A stretch of DNA of 64,000 nucleotides from Halomonas sp. GD1P12. GTDB lineage: Bacteria > Pseudomonadota > Gammaproteobacteria > Pseudomonadales > Halomonadaceae. The notes beneath the pieces were generated by a model that was given only the letters and a program-made list of their open reading frames with translations, ran no database searches and was not told the origin of the DNA. Where the stretch lies: contig NZ_CP107007.1 in assembly GCF_025725645.1 (NCBI RefSeq), positions 2,604,001 to 2,668,000 of the forward strand, read 5' to 3'. This document shows, in pieces, positions 38,353 through 46,752 of this stretch. Both the position numbers and the translations under genes were made by a program. How positions within the stretch are numbered: the first letter of the stretch is position 1; the number at the start of each line of letters is the position of its first letter.

Positions 38353-40115
38353 TGGCTTCCCTCCCAAATCAGTAGCAGCGCCAGCACCACCGCCAGCGCC
38401 ATCATCAGCCCGCTGCCGTGTCGGCGCATCCATCGCTCCCCTTCAAGCGCATGATTCAAGCGCGCCATCACGAAACGCTCGAGCACCAGCGCGCGGGCAA
38501 CGCTCGAGCGCTTCACGCGTTTTGCCCGCCGCGCTACCCCCTGGCAAAGCGCGACCAGCCACTTCGCGATCTTTCGATACGGCCACCACAAATCCCCTGC
38601 CGGCAGCGTCGGCGCGCTTAAAGCGCTGGCAATCACCACGCCGACGACCACCAAAACGATCCCGGCAGGCAGCGGCCATACCAGGGATGTGAGCGACGAC
38701 AGCGCCGGCACGTGCACGCTCTGATCCGGCAGTGGCAGCCACCAGGGCGCGGTGAGGGCGGCCAGAATCGCCAGTGACCAGCCGGCGAGCTGCCAGGCGT
38801 CGCTGTCGCCGGTGTCGCGGTCCTGCCACTGGCGCCATACACACACGCTGACCAGCGCCGTCGTGCCCACCGCCGCCCACGTCAGCAGGAGCACGATATA
38901 GTGATGCCCGCCCTCCTCCAGAACGTGCTTGACGCTGTACTTGCTGATCACCCCTGCGCCGAAGGCACCGGTCAGCGACAGCGCCGGCAGCGCCAGCACA
39001 CTCCACAAGAGTGCGGTGGGCAGGCGCGGCATGTGCTCGCTCACGCTGGTGCCCAAAAACAGCGCGCCCTTCGCCAGCGCATGGTGGCCGGCAAACAGCG
39101 CAATGCCCGGCAGCAGTGCCGGCCAAAGTGTCGGGTCGAGCAGCCCCACCGCCACCAGCGTGGTCATCATGCCCATCTGGCTGATGCTCGAGTAGGCCAG
39201 CACCGCCTTCGGGTGGCGCTGGCCCACCCCGTAAAGCGCCGCGCCAAAGGCAGCGGCGAAACCGGCCACCAGCATCACGTTGCCCAGCGTCGAAAACGCC
39301 GGCGCCAACCCCTCCATGCCTAGCGGAAGTAGCATCAGCCAGCCCAGAAGCCCGGCCTTGATCATCGCCCCACTCAGCACCGCGCTTGCCGGCGCCGGTG
39401 CCACCGGATGGGCCAGCGGCAGCCAGACGTGAAGTCCGATCACCCCGGCCTTGACGCCAAAGCCCAGCCACAGAACAAGCGCCATCCACACGCCCTCGGG
39501 GGCGGCGGCGATCGCCTCGCGCACGCCCTCGAGCGTGGTCGCCTCGCCGCTGCCCGCCGCCCATAAAAGCCCGCCGAGGATCAGAGCTTCACCGATCACC
39601 GCCAGCACGATATAGGCGTGCGCCCCGCGTTTGGCCGCGTCGCTTTGCTCGTGCAGCACCAGCGCGTAGGCGGCGAAGGTCATCAGCGCAAAGCCGAAAT
39701 AGAAGCTTGCGATGTCCTGCGAGAGGATCAAAAACGCGTTGCCCAGAAACGTCAGCGGCCAGAACAGCGTGAAGCGCAAAAGCCTATAGTGTTCGCCGTC
39801 GTCGCCCAGGCGGGCACGCGCCGCCGCGCGCTTGAAGTAGCCCCGGGCGTGAAGCGCCGCCAGACTCCACAAAAGCGCGGTGAAACCAAGCCAAACGCGG
39901 CCGAGCGTGTCGAGTGCCCACTGCCCGCCGAGCAGCCAGGCCTGCCACTCCCACGCTCCTTCGCCAATGAGCGCAAGCAACAGGGAAGGCCAGGCGGCGC
40001 TGAGCCACCAAAGCGAAAACAAGTGCCACGCCTTGGGCGGGCGAAACATCTGCCGAACCACGTTCAGCGCCACGCAAAGCGGCCATAAAAACGCGACCAA
40101 CAGCAGCGCGGTCAT
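38349..40115 (-). CDS. Antiporter-like (NuoM/HyfB/MrpD-type) membrane subunit, lacking the TM5 glutamate
   Basis: The 588-residue protein has about 14 or more helices of the proton-conducting transporter family (PF00361). TM7/TM8 lysines are kept (GFGVKAGVIGLHVWLPLAHP, then SGAMIKAGLLGW), as is a TM12-region lysine (ISKYSVKH). The helix aligning with the Glu-bearing TM5 of its sister reads GFALMTFAAYALVLH, with Ala where Glu stands. A basic cytoplasmic stretch (RRAKRVKRSSVAR) precedes the last helices. Overlaps of 4 bp on both sides show it belongs to the five-gene module. Confidence 0.83.
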   Translation of the reverse strand: MTALLLVAFLWPLCVALNVVRQMFRPPKAWHLFSLWWLSAAWPSLLLALIGEGAWEWQAWLLGGQWALDTLGRVWLGFTALLWSLAALHARGYFKRAAARARLGDDGEHYRLLRFTLFWPLTFLGNAFLILSQDIASFYFGFALMTFAAYALVLHEQSDAAKRGAHAYIVLAVIGEALILGGLLWAAGSGEATTLEGVREAIAAAPEGVWMALVLWLGFGVKAGVIGLHVWLPLAHPVAPAPASAVLSGAMIKAGLLGWLMLLPLGMEGLAPAFSTLGNVMLVAGFAAAFGAALYGVGQRHPKAVLAYSSISQMGMMTTLVAVGLLDPTLWPALLPGIALFAGHHALAKGALFLGTSVSEHMPRLPTALLWSVLALPALSLTGAFGAGVISKYSVKHVLEEGGHHYIVLLLTWAAVGTTALVSVCVWRQWQDRDTGDSDAWQLAGWSLAILAALTAPWWLPLPDQSVHVPALSSLTSLVWPLPAGIVLVVVGVVIASALSAPTLPAGDLWWPYRKIAKWLVALCQGVARRAKRVKRSSVARALVLERFVMARLNHALEGERWMRRHGSGLMMALAVVLALLLIWEGSQ

Positions 40116-41629
40116 GGCAGATACTCCCCGACCGCAACGCGGGTCGCCCAGTCCAGCGGGCTAAAGGGCAGTCCCGCCAAAAGCCCGGCCAGAAGGCTCA
40201 CCGTCGCGGTAAACACCGCCGGCCACAAGAGCCACCCGTGGGTCTCCAGGCGCCCCAGGCGCTGCTCGCTCGGCCACTCGCCCACCCCGTGAGCCGGCCC
40301 CTGGCAGAACCAGAGCCGGTAAACGATCGGCAGGAAGTAGAGCGCGTTGAGCACGCTGCTGAGTACCAGCACCGCCACGACCCAGAGCATCTGCGCCTCG
40401 ATGGCGCCGATGCCCAGATACCACTTGGTGATGAAGCCGGCGGTCGGCGGCAGGCCCACCATACCGAGTGCGCTCAGGGTGAACGCGATACTGGTCAGCG
40501 GCATACGCCGCCCGGCCCCGTTCATCTCGTCGATGCGGTGAATGCCGAGCTCCTCGGCGTAGCTGCCGGCGCAGAAAAAGAGCGTCACCTTCATCAACCC
40601 TTGGTGCAGCAGGTGGGCCAGCGCCCCGATGGTGCCGAAAGGCCCGACCAGGCACGCCCCGAGCACGATGTAGGAGACCTGGCTGATGGTCGAAAAGGCA
40701 AGCCTTGGCTTGAGTTCGGCCTGGGTGATCGCCCGCAGCGACCCGTACAGGATGGTAAAAGCCGCCAGCGCCGCAAGCCAAGTGGTCACGCCGAGCTCGA
40801 CGCTAAGCTCGATGCCGTACAAATCATAGATGATGCGCAGAATGCCGAAGGCGCCGGCCTTGACCACGGCGACGGCGTGCAACAGCGCGCTGACCGGCGC
40901 CGGCGCGACCATCGCCCGGGGCAGCCAGCCGTGCAGCGGCACGATCGCCGCCTTGACCGCCAGCCCGCCGACCAGCAGCGCGAAAATGAGCATCAAAAGC
41001 CCGCGGTGATCGCCCAGGTAGCGATCAAGCCCCTGTTCTGATGCAAACGACTGATCGCCGGTCAGGCTGTAAAGCAGCACCACGCCGAGCAGTACCACCA
41101 CGCCGGCGCTGAGCGTATAGCGCAGATACACCCGCCCTGCCGCCAGCGCCTTGGGCGTGCCGGCGTGGGCGACCAGCGGGTAGGTCGAGAGCGTGAGCAT
41201 TTCGTAGAAGATCAGGAAGGTGAACAGATTGCCCGCCAGCGCGATCCCGAGCGTGCTGGTGACACAAAGGCTGAAGAAACCAAAAAAGCGCTTGCGATTC
41301 GCCGCGCCCTCGAGATAGCCGATGGCGTAGACGGTGGTACAGAGCCACAGTATTGATGAGAGCCCGGCGAACATGACGCCCAGCGCATCGGCGCGCAGCA
41401 CGAAGTCGATGCCGCCGATGATCTGAAAACTAAAGGTATCCTCGAAGCCCAGGGAGACCCGCCAGACCATCAGCACTACCAGCGCCACCTTGCACGCCGC
41501 CGCGGCGAGGTTGATCACGGTGCGCGCCGACCGCGCAGTTTCCGGCAGCGAAAAGATCGTGATCGCGGCGAAAAGCGATACCAAAAGCGCGGCGAGCGGC
41601 AGCCAGGCCATGTCGTTCATTTCGTTCAT
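40112..41629 (-). CDS. MrpD/NuoN-like proton-conducting membrane subunit
   Basis: The 505-residue protein is an antiporter-like subunit with all expected charged residues: TM5 Glu in LIFYEMLTLSTYPLV near residue 141, TM7 Lys in VGGLAVKAAIVPLHGWLPRA near residue 228, TM8 Lys in HAVAVVKAGAFGI, and TM12 Lys in FITKWYLG. These residues form the proton path in complex I and Mrp antiporters. It is the most Mrp-like of the three sister subunits here. Coupled by 4-bp overlaps to the genes before and after. Confidence 0.87.
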   Translation of the reverse strand: MNEMNDMAWLPLAALLVSLFAAITIFSLPETARSARTVINLAAAACKVALVVLMVWRVSLGFEDTFSFQIIGGIDFVLRADALGVMFAGLSSILWLCTTVYAIGYLEGAANRKRFFGFFSLCVTSTLGIALAGNLFTFLIFYEMLTLSTYPLVAHAGTPKALAAGRVYLRYTLSAGVVVLLGVVLLYSLTGDQSFASEQGLDRYLGDHRGLLMLIFALLVGGLAVKAAIVPLHGWLPRAMVAPAPVSALLHAVAVVKAGAFGILRIIYDLYGIELSVELGVTTWLAALAAFTILYGSLRAITQAELKPRLAFSTISQVSYIVLGACLVGPFGTIGALAHLLHQGLMKVTLFFCAGSYAEELGIHRIDEMNGAGRRMPLTSIAFTLSALGMVGLPPTAGFITKWYLGIGAIEAQMLWVVAVLVLSSVLNALYFLPIVYRLWFCQGPAHGVGEWPSEQRLGRLETHGWLLWPAVFTATVSLLAGLLAGLPFSPLDWATRVAVGEYLP

Positions 41630-43116
41630 GCGCCCGCTCCATGCAAAAGCCCCAGGGGAAGATGCGCCAGAAGCCCCAGCGAGAGCGCGGCGAGCGCCAG
41701 AATCAGCGCTATCGCATCCATGCCAGGGGCCAATGGGCGGTAGTCGTGGCGCGGTGCGGTTTCATCGAAGGAGTAGCGAAACACGCGAAAGACGTAGGCC
41801 GCGGTCAGCAGCGTTCCCGCTAGAAGTGCCGCCGCCGAGGTCCACTGGCTTTCCAGTACCATGGCATGAAGAAGCAGCCACTTGGCGGTGAACCCGGCGC
41901 TGGGCGGCAGCCCCATCAGCGTGATCGAGGCGATCCCGAAGGTGAGTAGCGACAGCGGCAGTCGCCGGCTGGTCCCGGCGAGCCCTTTCAGCGAGCTTTC
42001 GCCGGTGGCGAGAATCAGGTTGCCTGCCGCCAGAAACATCGCCGCCTTGGCAAGTCCATGGCCGATCAGCATCAGCCAGAACCCCTGCCAGCCAAGCGCC
42101 CGGGGAATCGGCGCGACGTCCGGCCCGAGCAGCAGCGGAAAGGCCACCATCAGATAGCCAAGCTGTGCCACCGTCGAGGAGGCGACAAGGGTTTTCAGCG
42201 AGTCTGCTCGCCAGGCGATCAGCCCGCCCCAGACGATCGCAAGCGCCCCAAGCCAGGCCACCAGCCGCGGCGCCCAAAAGGTATCCGGGAGCAAGATGCT
42301 CCAAAGCATGATGAGAATGTAGAGCGAGCCCTTGATCACCAGCCCCGCGTGCAGCGCGCTTACCGGTGTCCAGGCGCTCTGGTGAACCGGGCTCAACCAG
42401 GCGTGCAGCGGAAACAGCGCCGCCTTCAAGGCAAGTCCCGCACCCAGAAGCGCCGCCGCCACCCAGGTAACGAGGCCAGGCTCGACGACCCGGGAAAGCG
42501 CAAGCAGCTCAAGCTCGCCCCACTGCCCCAGAATCAGCGCCACCCCCATCAGGTACGTGAGCGAACCGACCAGTGTCAGCATCAGATAGCGCATGCCCGC
42601 CTCGAGGGCGTCGGGCTTGCCGGACAAGAGCAGCATGGCCACCGCCGACAGCCCGAGCGTTTCGAGCGCCGCGTAGAGCGTCAAAAGATCCGCCGCGAGC
42701 CATAAAAGCGATAGCGCGCTAATCAGAGCCCCCATCAGCGGCCACAGCCAGCGCTCGCCGGCACCCGACTCGGTCAGGCGAAAATGCCCCGGGGCATAAA
42801 GCGCCGCCGCCGCGCCCACACACTGGGTGACGAGCAGCAGCAGCGCCCCGAGGCCGTTCATGCGAAGCGACAGCGTCACGCCCACCACCTCGGCCTGCCA
42901 GCGCAAAAGCCCCGCCTGCTGAACATCGCGCAAAAGCCAGAGCCCGGCAACCACGACCAGAGCGCTCACCAACAGCACCGGCCAGCCGCGTTTGGGGGGA
43001 TAAAGTACCGCGGCAAGACCCGCCGCCAGCGGCAGCACCAGCGCGCACAAAAGTGCCCAGTGGCTAAGCGCCAGCGGCGAAAACGTGCTGTCGAACAGTC
43101 CAAAGCGCCAGGTCAT
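41626..43116 (-). CDS. Antiporter-like (MrpD/NuoM-type) membrane subunit
   Basis: The 496-residue protein belongs to the same proton-conducting family. TM5 Glu sits in LTLYAALETLGLSAVAML near residue 151, TM7 Lys in GLALKAALFPLHAWLSP near residue 230, TM8 Lys in HAGLVIKGSLY and TM12 Lys in FTAKWLLLH, so its proton route looks complete. It overlaps its neighbours by 4 bp on both sides. Confidence 0.86.
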   Translation of the reverse strand: MTWRFGLFDSTFSPLALSHWALLCALVLPLAAGLAAVLYPPKRGWPVLLVSALVVVAGLWLLRDVQQAGLLRWQAEVVGVTLSLRMNGLGALLLLVTQCVGAAAALYAPGHFRLTESGAGERWLWPLMGALISALSLLWLAADLLTLYAALETLGLSAVAMLLLSGKPDALEAGMRYLMLTLVGSLTYLMGVALILGQWGELELLALSRVVEPGLVTWVAAALLGAGLALKAALFPLHAWLSPVHQSAWTPVSALHAGLVIKGSLYILIMLWSILLPDTFWAPRLVAWLGALAIVWGGLIAWRADSLKTLVASSTVAQLGYLMVAFPLLLGPDVAPIPRALGWQGFWLMLIGHGLAKAAMFLAAGNLILATGESSLKGLAGTSRRLPLSLLTFGIASITLMGLPPSAGFTAKWLLLHAMVLESQWTSAAALLAGTLLTAAYVFRVFRYSFDETAPRHDYRPLAPGMDAIALILALAALSLGLLAHLPLGLLHGAGA

Positions 43117-43808
43117 GAGGGGCTCCCCGCACCGGGGGTATCTTCCTCGCCCGCCTCGTCTTCATGGGAGTGTAGATGGCGAATCAACAAGGCCCCCAAC
43201 AGCGAGCCGAACCAGGCGATGACAAGCCCAACGCCGACCAGGGCCTGGGCGCCTTCCTCGGTGCCGGCAAGCCCGGTCATCAGCAAAAATACGCCAGAGC
43301 CCAGCACGTTGAAGGCGAGCAGCCGGCGCAAGCGGTGGCGGTGAAGCGCAAACGCACCCATGGCGGTGCCGACCATCAGCACCGCCACGATCATCAGCGG
43401 GTGCTCGGAAAGCGAGTAGGCCATGCCGGGCACGACAAGGCGAATCACCGCGCCGATCATTACACACCAGGCAAGGGTCAGCGCGGCGCGGGCGAAGCGG
43501 TGACTGACTGGCCCCTGAAAGGTATCGACGTGGTGGCTTTCACGCTGAAAAGCGCGCCAGGAAAATCCATGGGTAAAAGCGCCCAGGGCATAAAAAAGCG
43601 CCGTACCAGTGAGCAGCACGCCGAGTACAAGTTCCAACAGCGCAAGCCAGGGCGCGCCCAGCCACCACCAGGCCAGCGTCATGGCAAGCGAAAATGCGAG
43701 GAACGCGCAGGTAGCGCGCGCCACGTGGCGGTCGAACAGACAAACGAGCGCGGCGAGCGCCAGACACGCAGCCAGCCCCGCTTCCCACAGATCGATGGAC
43801 GCTAACAT
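43113..43808 (-). CDS. Fused MbhD-like (DUF4040) and MrpC/NuoK-like membrane protein
   Basis: The 231-residue protein seems to join two small subunits. Residues about 5-75 (FLAFSLAMTLAWWWLGAPWL, then LLELVLGVLLTGTALFYALG) resemble MbhD/DUF4040, the small subunit that pairs with MrpA-type proteins. Residues about 140-215 (PLMIVAVLMVGTAMGAFALH, then LLAFNVLGSGVFLLMTGLAG) resemble MrpC/NuoK with its three helices. About six to eight helices in total. I start at ATG 43808 rather than 39 bp upstream. It is the first gene of the module. Both domain assignments are by eye. Confidence 0.72.
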   Translation of the reverse strand: MLASIDLWEAGLAACLALAALVCLFDRHVARATCAFLAFSLAMTLAWWWLGAPWLALLELVLGVLLTGTALFYALGAFTHGFSWRAFQRESHHVDTFQGPVSHRFARAALTLAWCVMIGAVIRLVVPGMAYSLSEHPLMIVAVLMVGTAMGAFALHRHRLRRLLAFNVLGSGVFLLMTGLAGTEEGAQALVGVGLVIAWFGSLLGALLIRHLHSHEDEAGEEDTPGAGSPS

Positions 43809-43926
43809 AGGCCTCGCTGATTCCCTGCTCGGCTGGAAAAGAACCACTTTGCCTGCGTTTCAAACGCTTGTCGAACGGGGACACGCCGGTTTTTCGCCCG
43901 TCACACGGTCGCCGGTCGACGAAGGA

Positions 43927-44592
43927 CTAGCCAAGCCTCGCCTGCAGCCACTTGCCGATATCGTTGACCTGCTGCGGACAGAGCGCGTGGGCCATGGGGT
44001 ACTGACGATAGTTGACGCTGTAGCCCTTCTCCTTGAGCCGATCAGCGCCGGCGCGGCCGAGGGTTTCCGGCACCACCGGGTCGAAATTGCCGTGGTGCAC
44101 CTCGACGGGAATGGCGGCGTTGGCCTCGGCAAAGGCAATGCTCTCGCCAGTGGCCAGATAGGTCGACATCGCCAGAAGCCCGCCCAGCGGGGCCTCGAAG
44201 GTGAGTGCGGCCTGATAGGCGACCGCCCCGCCCTGGGAGAAACCCGCCACGATGATACGGCGGCTATCCATGCCCTGGTCGATCTGCTCCTGAATCAGCG
44301 CCTGAATGCGCTCGGCGGAGCGTTTGAGCTGTGCCTCGTCCACCCGGCGGCCAAGATCCATCGCCAGAATATCGTACCAGGCGGGCATCACCATGCCGCC
44401 GTTGACGGTGACGGCCAAGCGCGGCGCGTGGGGCATGATGAAGCGCACGTTCATATCCTTTGATAACCCCATCGCCGGAATCAAGGGCTCGAAGTCGTGA
44501 CCGTCCGCGCCGAGGCCGTGAATGATGAACACGCAGGCATCCGCCGGCTGGCCATTTTTGGGCTCGATGATCAGTTCACCCGGCTCTGACAT
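43927..44592 (-). CDS. Carboxylesterase/phospholipase-type hydrolase (EstB-like)
   Basis: The 221-residue alpha/beta hydrolase has the oxyanion motif IIHGLGADGHDFEPLIPAM near residue 23, nucleophile elbow AGFSQGGAVAYQAAL near residue 116, acid region HHGNFDPVVP near residue 168 and terminal histidine in YPMAHALCPQQV near residue 200. This is the cytosolic carboxylesterase II type of Pseudomonas (acyl-protein thioesterase-like), acting on short-chain esters or thioesters. It stands alone on the minus strand. Confidence 0.9.
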   Translation of the reverse strand: MSEPGELIIEPKNGQPADACVFIIHGLGADGHDFEPLIPAMGLSKDMNVRFIMPHAPRLAVTVNGGMVMPAWYDILAMDLGRRVDEAQLKRSAERIQALIQEQIDQGMDSRRIIVAGFSQGGAVAYQAALTFEAPLGGLLAMSTYLATGESIAFAEANAAIPVEVHHGNFDPVVPETLGRAGADRLKEKGYSVNYRQYPMAHALCPQQVNDIGKWLQARLG

Positions 44593-44653
44593 AACGCGAT
44601 CTCCTCGTAAACAAAAGCGACACCCTAGCGCAAAGTGATCGTGACGGCGAGCG

Positions 44654-46423
44654 CTAGAAAGGCCACACCAGCGGGATCAACGCCACGGCGATCGCCCCGG
44701 TCAGCACGTTGAGCCCGCCACCGACCTTGAGAAAGTCGCTGATGCGATAGCCACCGGGCCCATAGACCATGAGATTGGTCTGATAGCCGATCGGGGTCAG
44801 AAAGCTCGCCGAGGCGGCGAACATGATGGTCACCACGTAAGGCATCACGTTCACGCCCAGACTTTCAGCGGCGGCGGTCACCACCGGGAAGATGATCACC
44901 GCCGCGGCGTTGTTGGTCACAAGCTCGGTGAGAAGCGCCACCACGCAGTAGGTGCCCAGAAGCAGAAGCCAGGGGCTTCCCGCCACCATCGAGAGCACGC
45001 CGCCGGCGAGCACGTCCGCCGCCCCGGAGGCCTGAAGCGCCCCGCCCACTCCAAACGAGGCGGCGATGGTCAAAAGCACCTGGGTGTCGAGGCCGCGCTT
45101 GGCCCCGGCCACCGAACAGCAGCCGGTCAAAAGTGCCAGTGCGGCGCCGAGCATCGCCGCGTTGAGCATACTCATCACGCCCACGGCGGCCAACAGCACC
45201 GCGCCGATCAGGATACCCCAGGCCAGCGGCGCCTTTTCATGCACCGGGCGAGCGGCGCCATTGAGCTCGCTGATAAGAAGAAAATCACGGGATTCGCGGT
45301 GGCGCTCGATGAACGGCGGGCGCGCCTCGAGCAGCAGCACGTCCGACGACTGCAGCCGCACCTGACCCAGGTTACCGGTGACCCGCTCGCCGCCGCGGCA
45401 AATCGCCAGCACCGCCGCCCCGTAGAGCGTGCGAAAGCGCCCGTCGCGGATGCGCTGGCCGATGAACTGGCACTGGTGTGACACCACTGCCTCGACCAGC
45501 CGGCGCTCCTTGAACTCCTTCTCCAGGTTCGAGCCCCGTTCGCTCGACGGCACCAGCCCGCGGATCTGCTGTAATTCGACGGCGGCGTCGCTGGTGCCGG
45601 TAAACACCAGCCGGTCGCCGCCCTTGAGCCGCTCGCCGGGGCCGACCACGCTGACCACGTTACCGGCCCGCTCGATCTCGACCAGAAAGAGCTCCTGCAA
45701 ATGCCGAAGCCCTGCCTCTTCCACGGTGCGATCGACCAGCACGCCGCCGGGGTCGACCTCCATCTCGATAGTGAACTCCCGGGGGTTGGCGAACGCCCGC
45801 CCCATCCCTTCGCGGTTGGGCAACAGCCTGGGCGCGACGAAAATCAGGTAGGCAAGCCCTGCCAGCGCCACGGGCAGGCCCACCCAGGCCAGATCGAAAA
45901 GGCCCATCGAAAGCTCGGGGTAGCGCTCGGTCAAAAGCCCATAGACCACGAGGTTCGTGCTGGTGCCAAAAAGCGTGACGGTACCGCCGAGAATCGAGGC
46001 GAAGCTTAGCGGCATCAACAGCCGCTGCGGCGAGCGGCGAATGCGCCGGCTCCAGCTCATGACCGCGGGAATGTAGGTCGCCATGACCGGGGTGTTGTTC
46101 AAGAACGCGCTCAAGGAGGCGACCGGCAACACCAGCCGCGAGAGCGCTCGCCGCTCGGTGGCGGGGGTGCCGAGCACGTGGCGAATGATGAGATCGATGC
46201 CACCGGTTTCACGAATGCCCGCCACCAGCACGTACATGAAGGCCACGGTGAAAAGCCCGGAATTGGAGAACCCGCCTAGCGCCTGGCCTGGGTCGATCAC
46301 GCCCAGGGTGAGCAGCACTACCACCGCGCCCATCAGGATAATATCCGGCCCCAGCCGGGAGAGCGCCATCAACGGAAATACCGTTAGTACGACCCCGATC
46401 GCAATCCAAGCATCCAATGACAT
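44654..46423 (-). CDS. SLC13-type anion permease with two RCK_C (TrkA-C) domains
   Basis: The 589-residue protein has N- and C-terminal membrane halves with SLC13-type repeats (LSAFLNNTPVMATYIPAVMS near residue 104 and ELVTNNAAAVIIFPVVTAAA near residue 507, both N-N/T-P-type) and a cytoplasmic insert at about residues 205-385 with two RCK_C units. Members transport sulfate, dicarboxylates or related anions with Na+; the TrkA-C insert typifies the SAC1/SdcS-like sulfur branch. Substrate is unknown. It is divergent from the ATP-grasp gene. Confidence 0.85.
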   Translation of the reverse strand: MSLDAWIAIGVVLTVFPLMALSRLGPDIILMGAVVVLLTLGVIDPGQALGGFSNSGLFTVAFMYVLVAGIRETGGIDLIIRHVLGTPATERRALSRLVLPVASLSAFLNNTPVMATYIPAVMSWSRRIRRSPQRLLMPLSFASILGGTVTLFGTSTNLVVYGLLTERYPELSMGLFDLAWVGLPVALAGLAYLIFVAPRLLPNREGMGRAFANPREFTIEMEVDPGGVLVDRTVEEAGLRHLQELFLVEIERAGNVVSVVGPGERLKGGDRLVFTGTSDAAVELQQIRGLVPSSERGSNLEKEFKERRLVEAVVSHQCQFIGQRIRDGRFRTLYGAAVLAICRGGERVTGNLGQVRLQSSDVLLLEARPPFIERHRESRDFLLISELNGAARPVHEKAPLAWGILIGAVLLAAVGVMSMLNAAMLGAALALLTGCCSVAGAKRGLDTQVLLTIAASFGVGGALQASGAADVLAGGVLSMVAGSPWLLLLGTYCVVALLTELVTNNAAAVIIFPVVTAAAESLGVNVMPYVVTIMFAASASFLTPIGYQTNLMVYGPGGYRISDFLKVGGGLNVLTGAIAVALIPLVWPF

Positions 46424-46752
46424 GACGCGCGCCTTAAAAAAAGAAACGTGCTCATTGTGCCGCCTGCCAGATATTCCAAAAAGCTATTTTTAGGAACACA
46501 TTTATTCGATAAAAGAATATAAAGAGATCATTCGCGCCGCTTTCTTCATGTAGCTACTCAAAAATGAGAGGTGGCGTGATTACAAAATCGATGAAAAGCG
46601 CCGAGCGCCTGGGAGAAAAGCCCGCTAAGCTCCTAAAAGCGGCCGTTACCAAAAATATCAAAGGCTAACCTTTCTTTACATTATAGATAAGCGGTACCTG
46701 AATCGTACGTGGTGGTCGGCCGGACTGTTTCGTCATTACGGGAGAAGACCGC
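46424..46752. promoter_or_regulatory. Divergent intergenic region between SLC13 permease and ATP-grasp genes
   Basis: The 329 bp are AT-richer than the flanks and hold no gene. An imperfect dyad TTCCAAAAA-GCTA-TTTTTAGGAA (46475-46497) lies about 52-74 bp before the permease start. TTATAGATAA (46681-46690) could serve a rightward -10 box. A GGGAG ribosome site precedes the ATP-grasp ATG. No regulator can be named. Confidence 0.4.
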
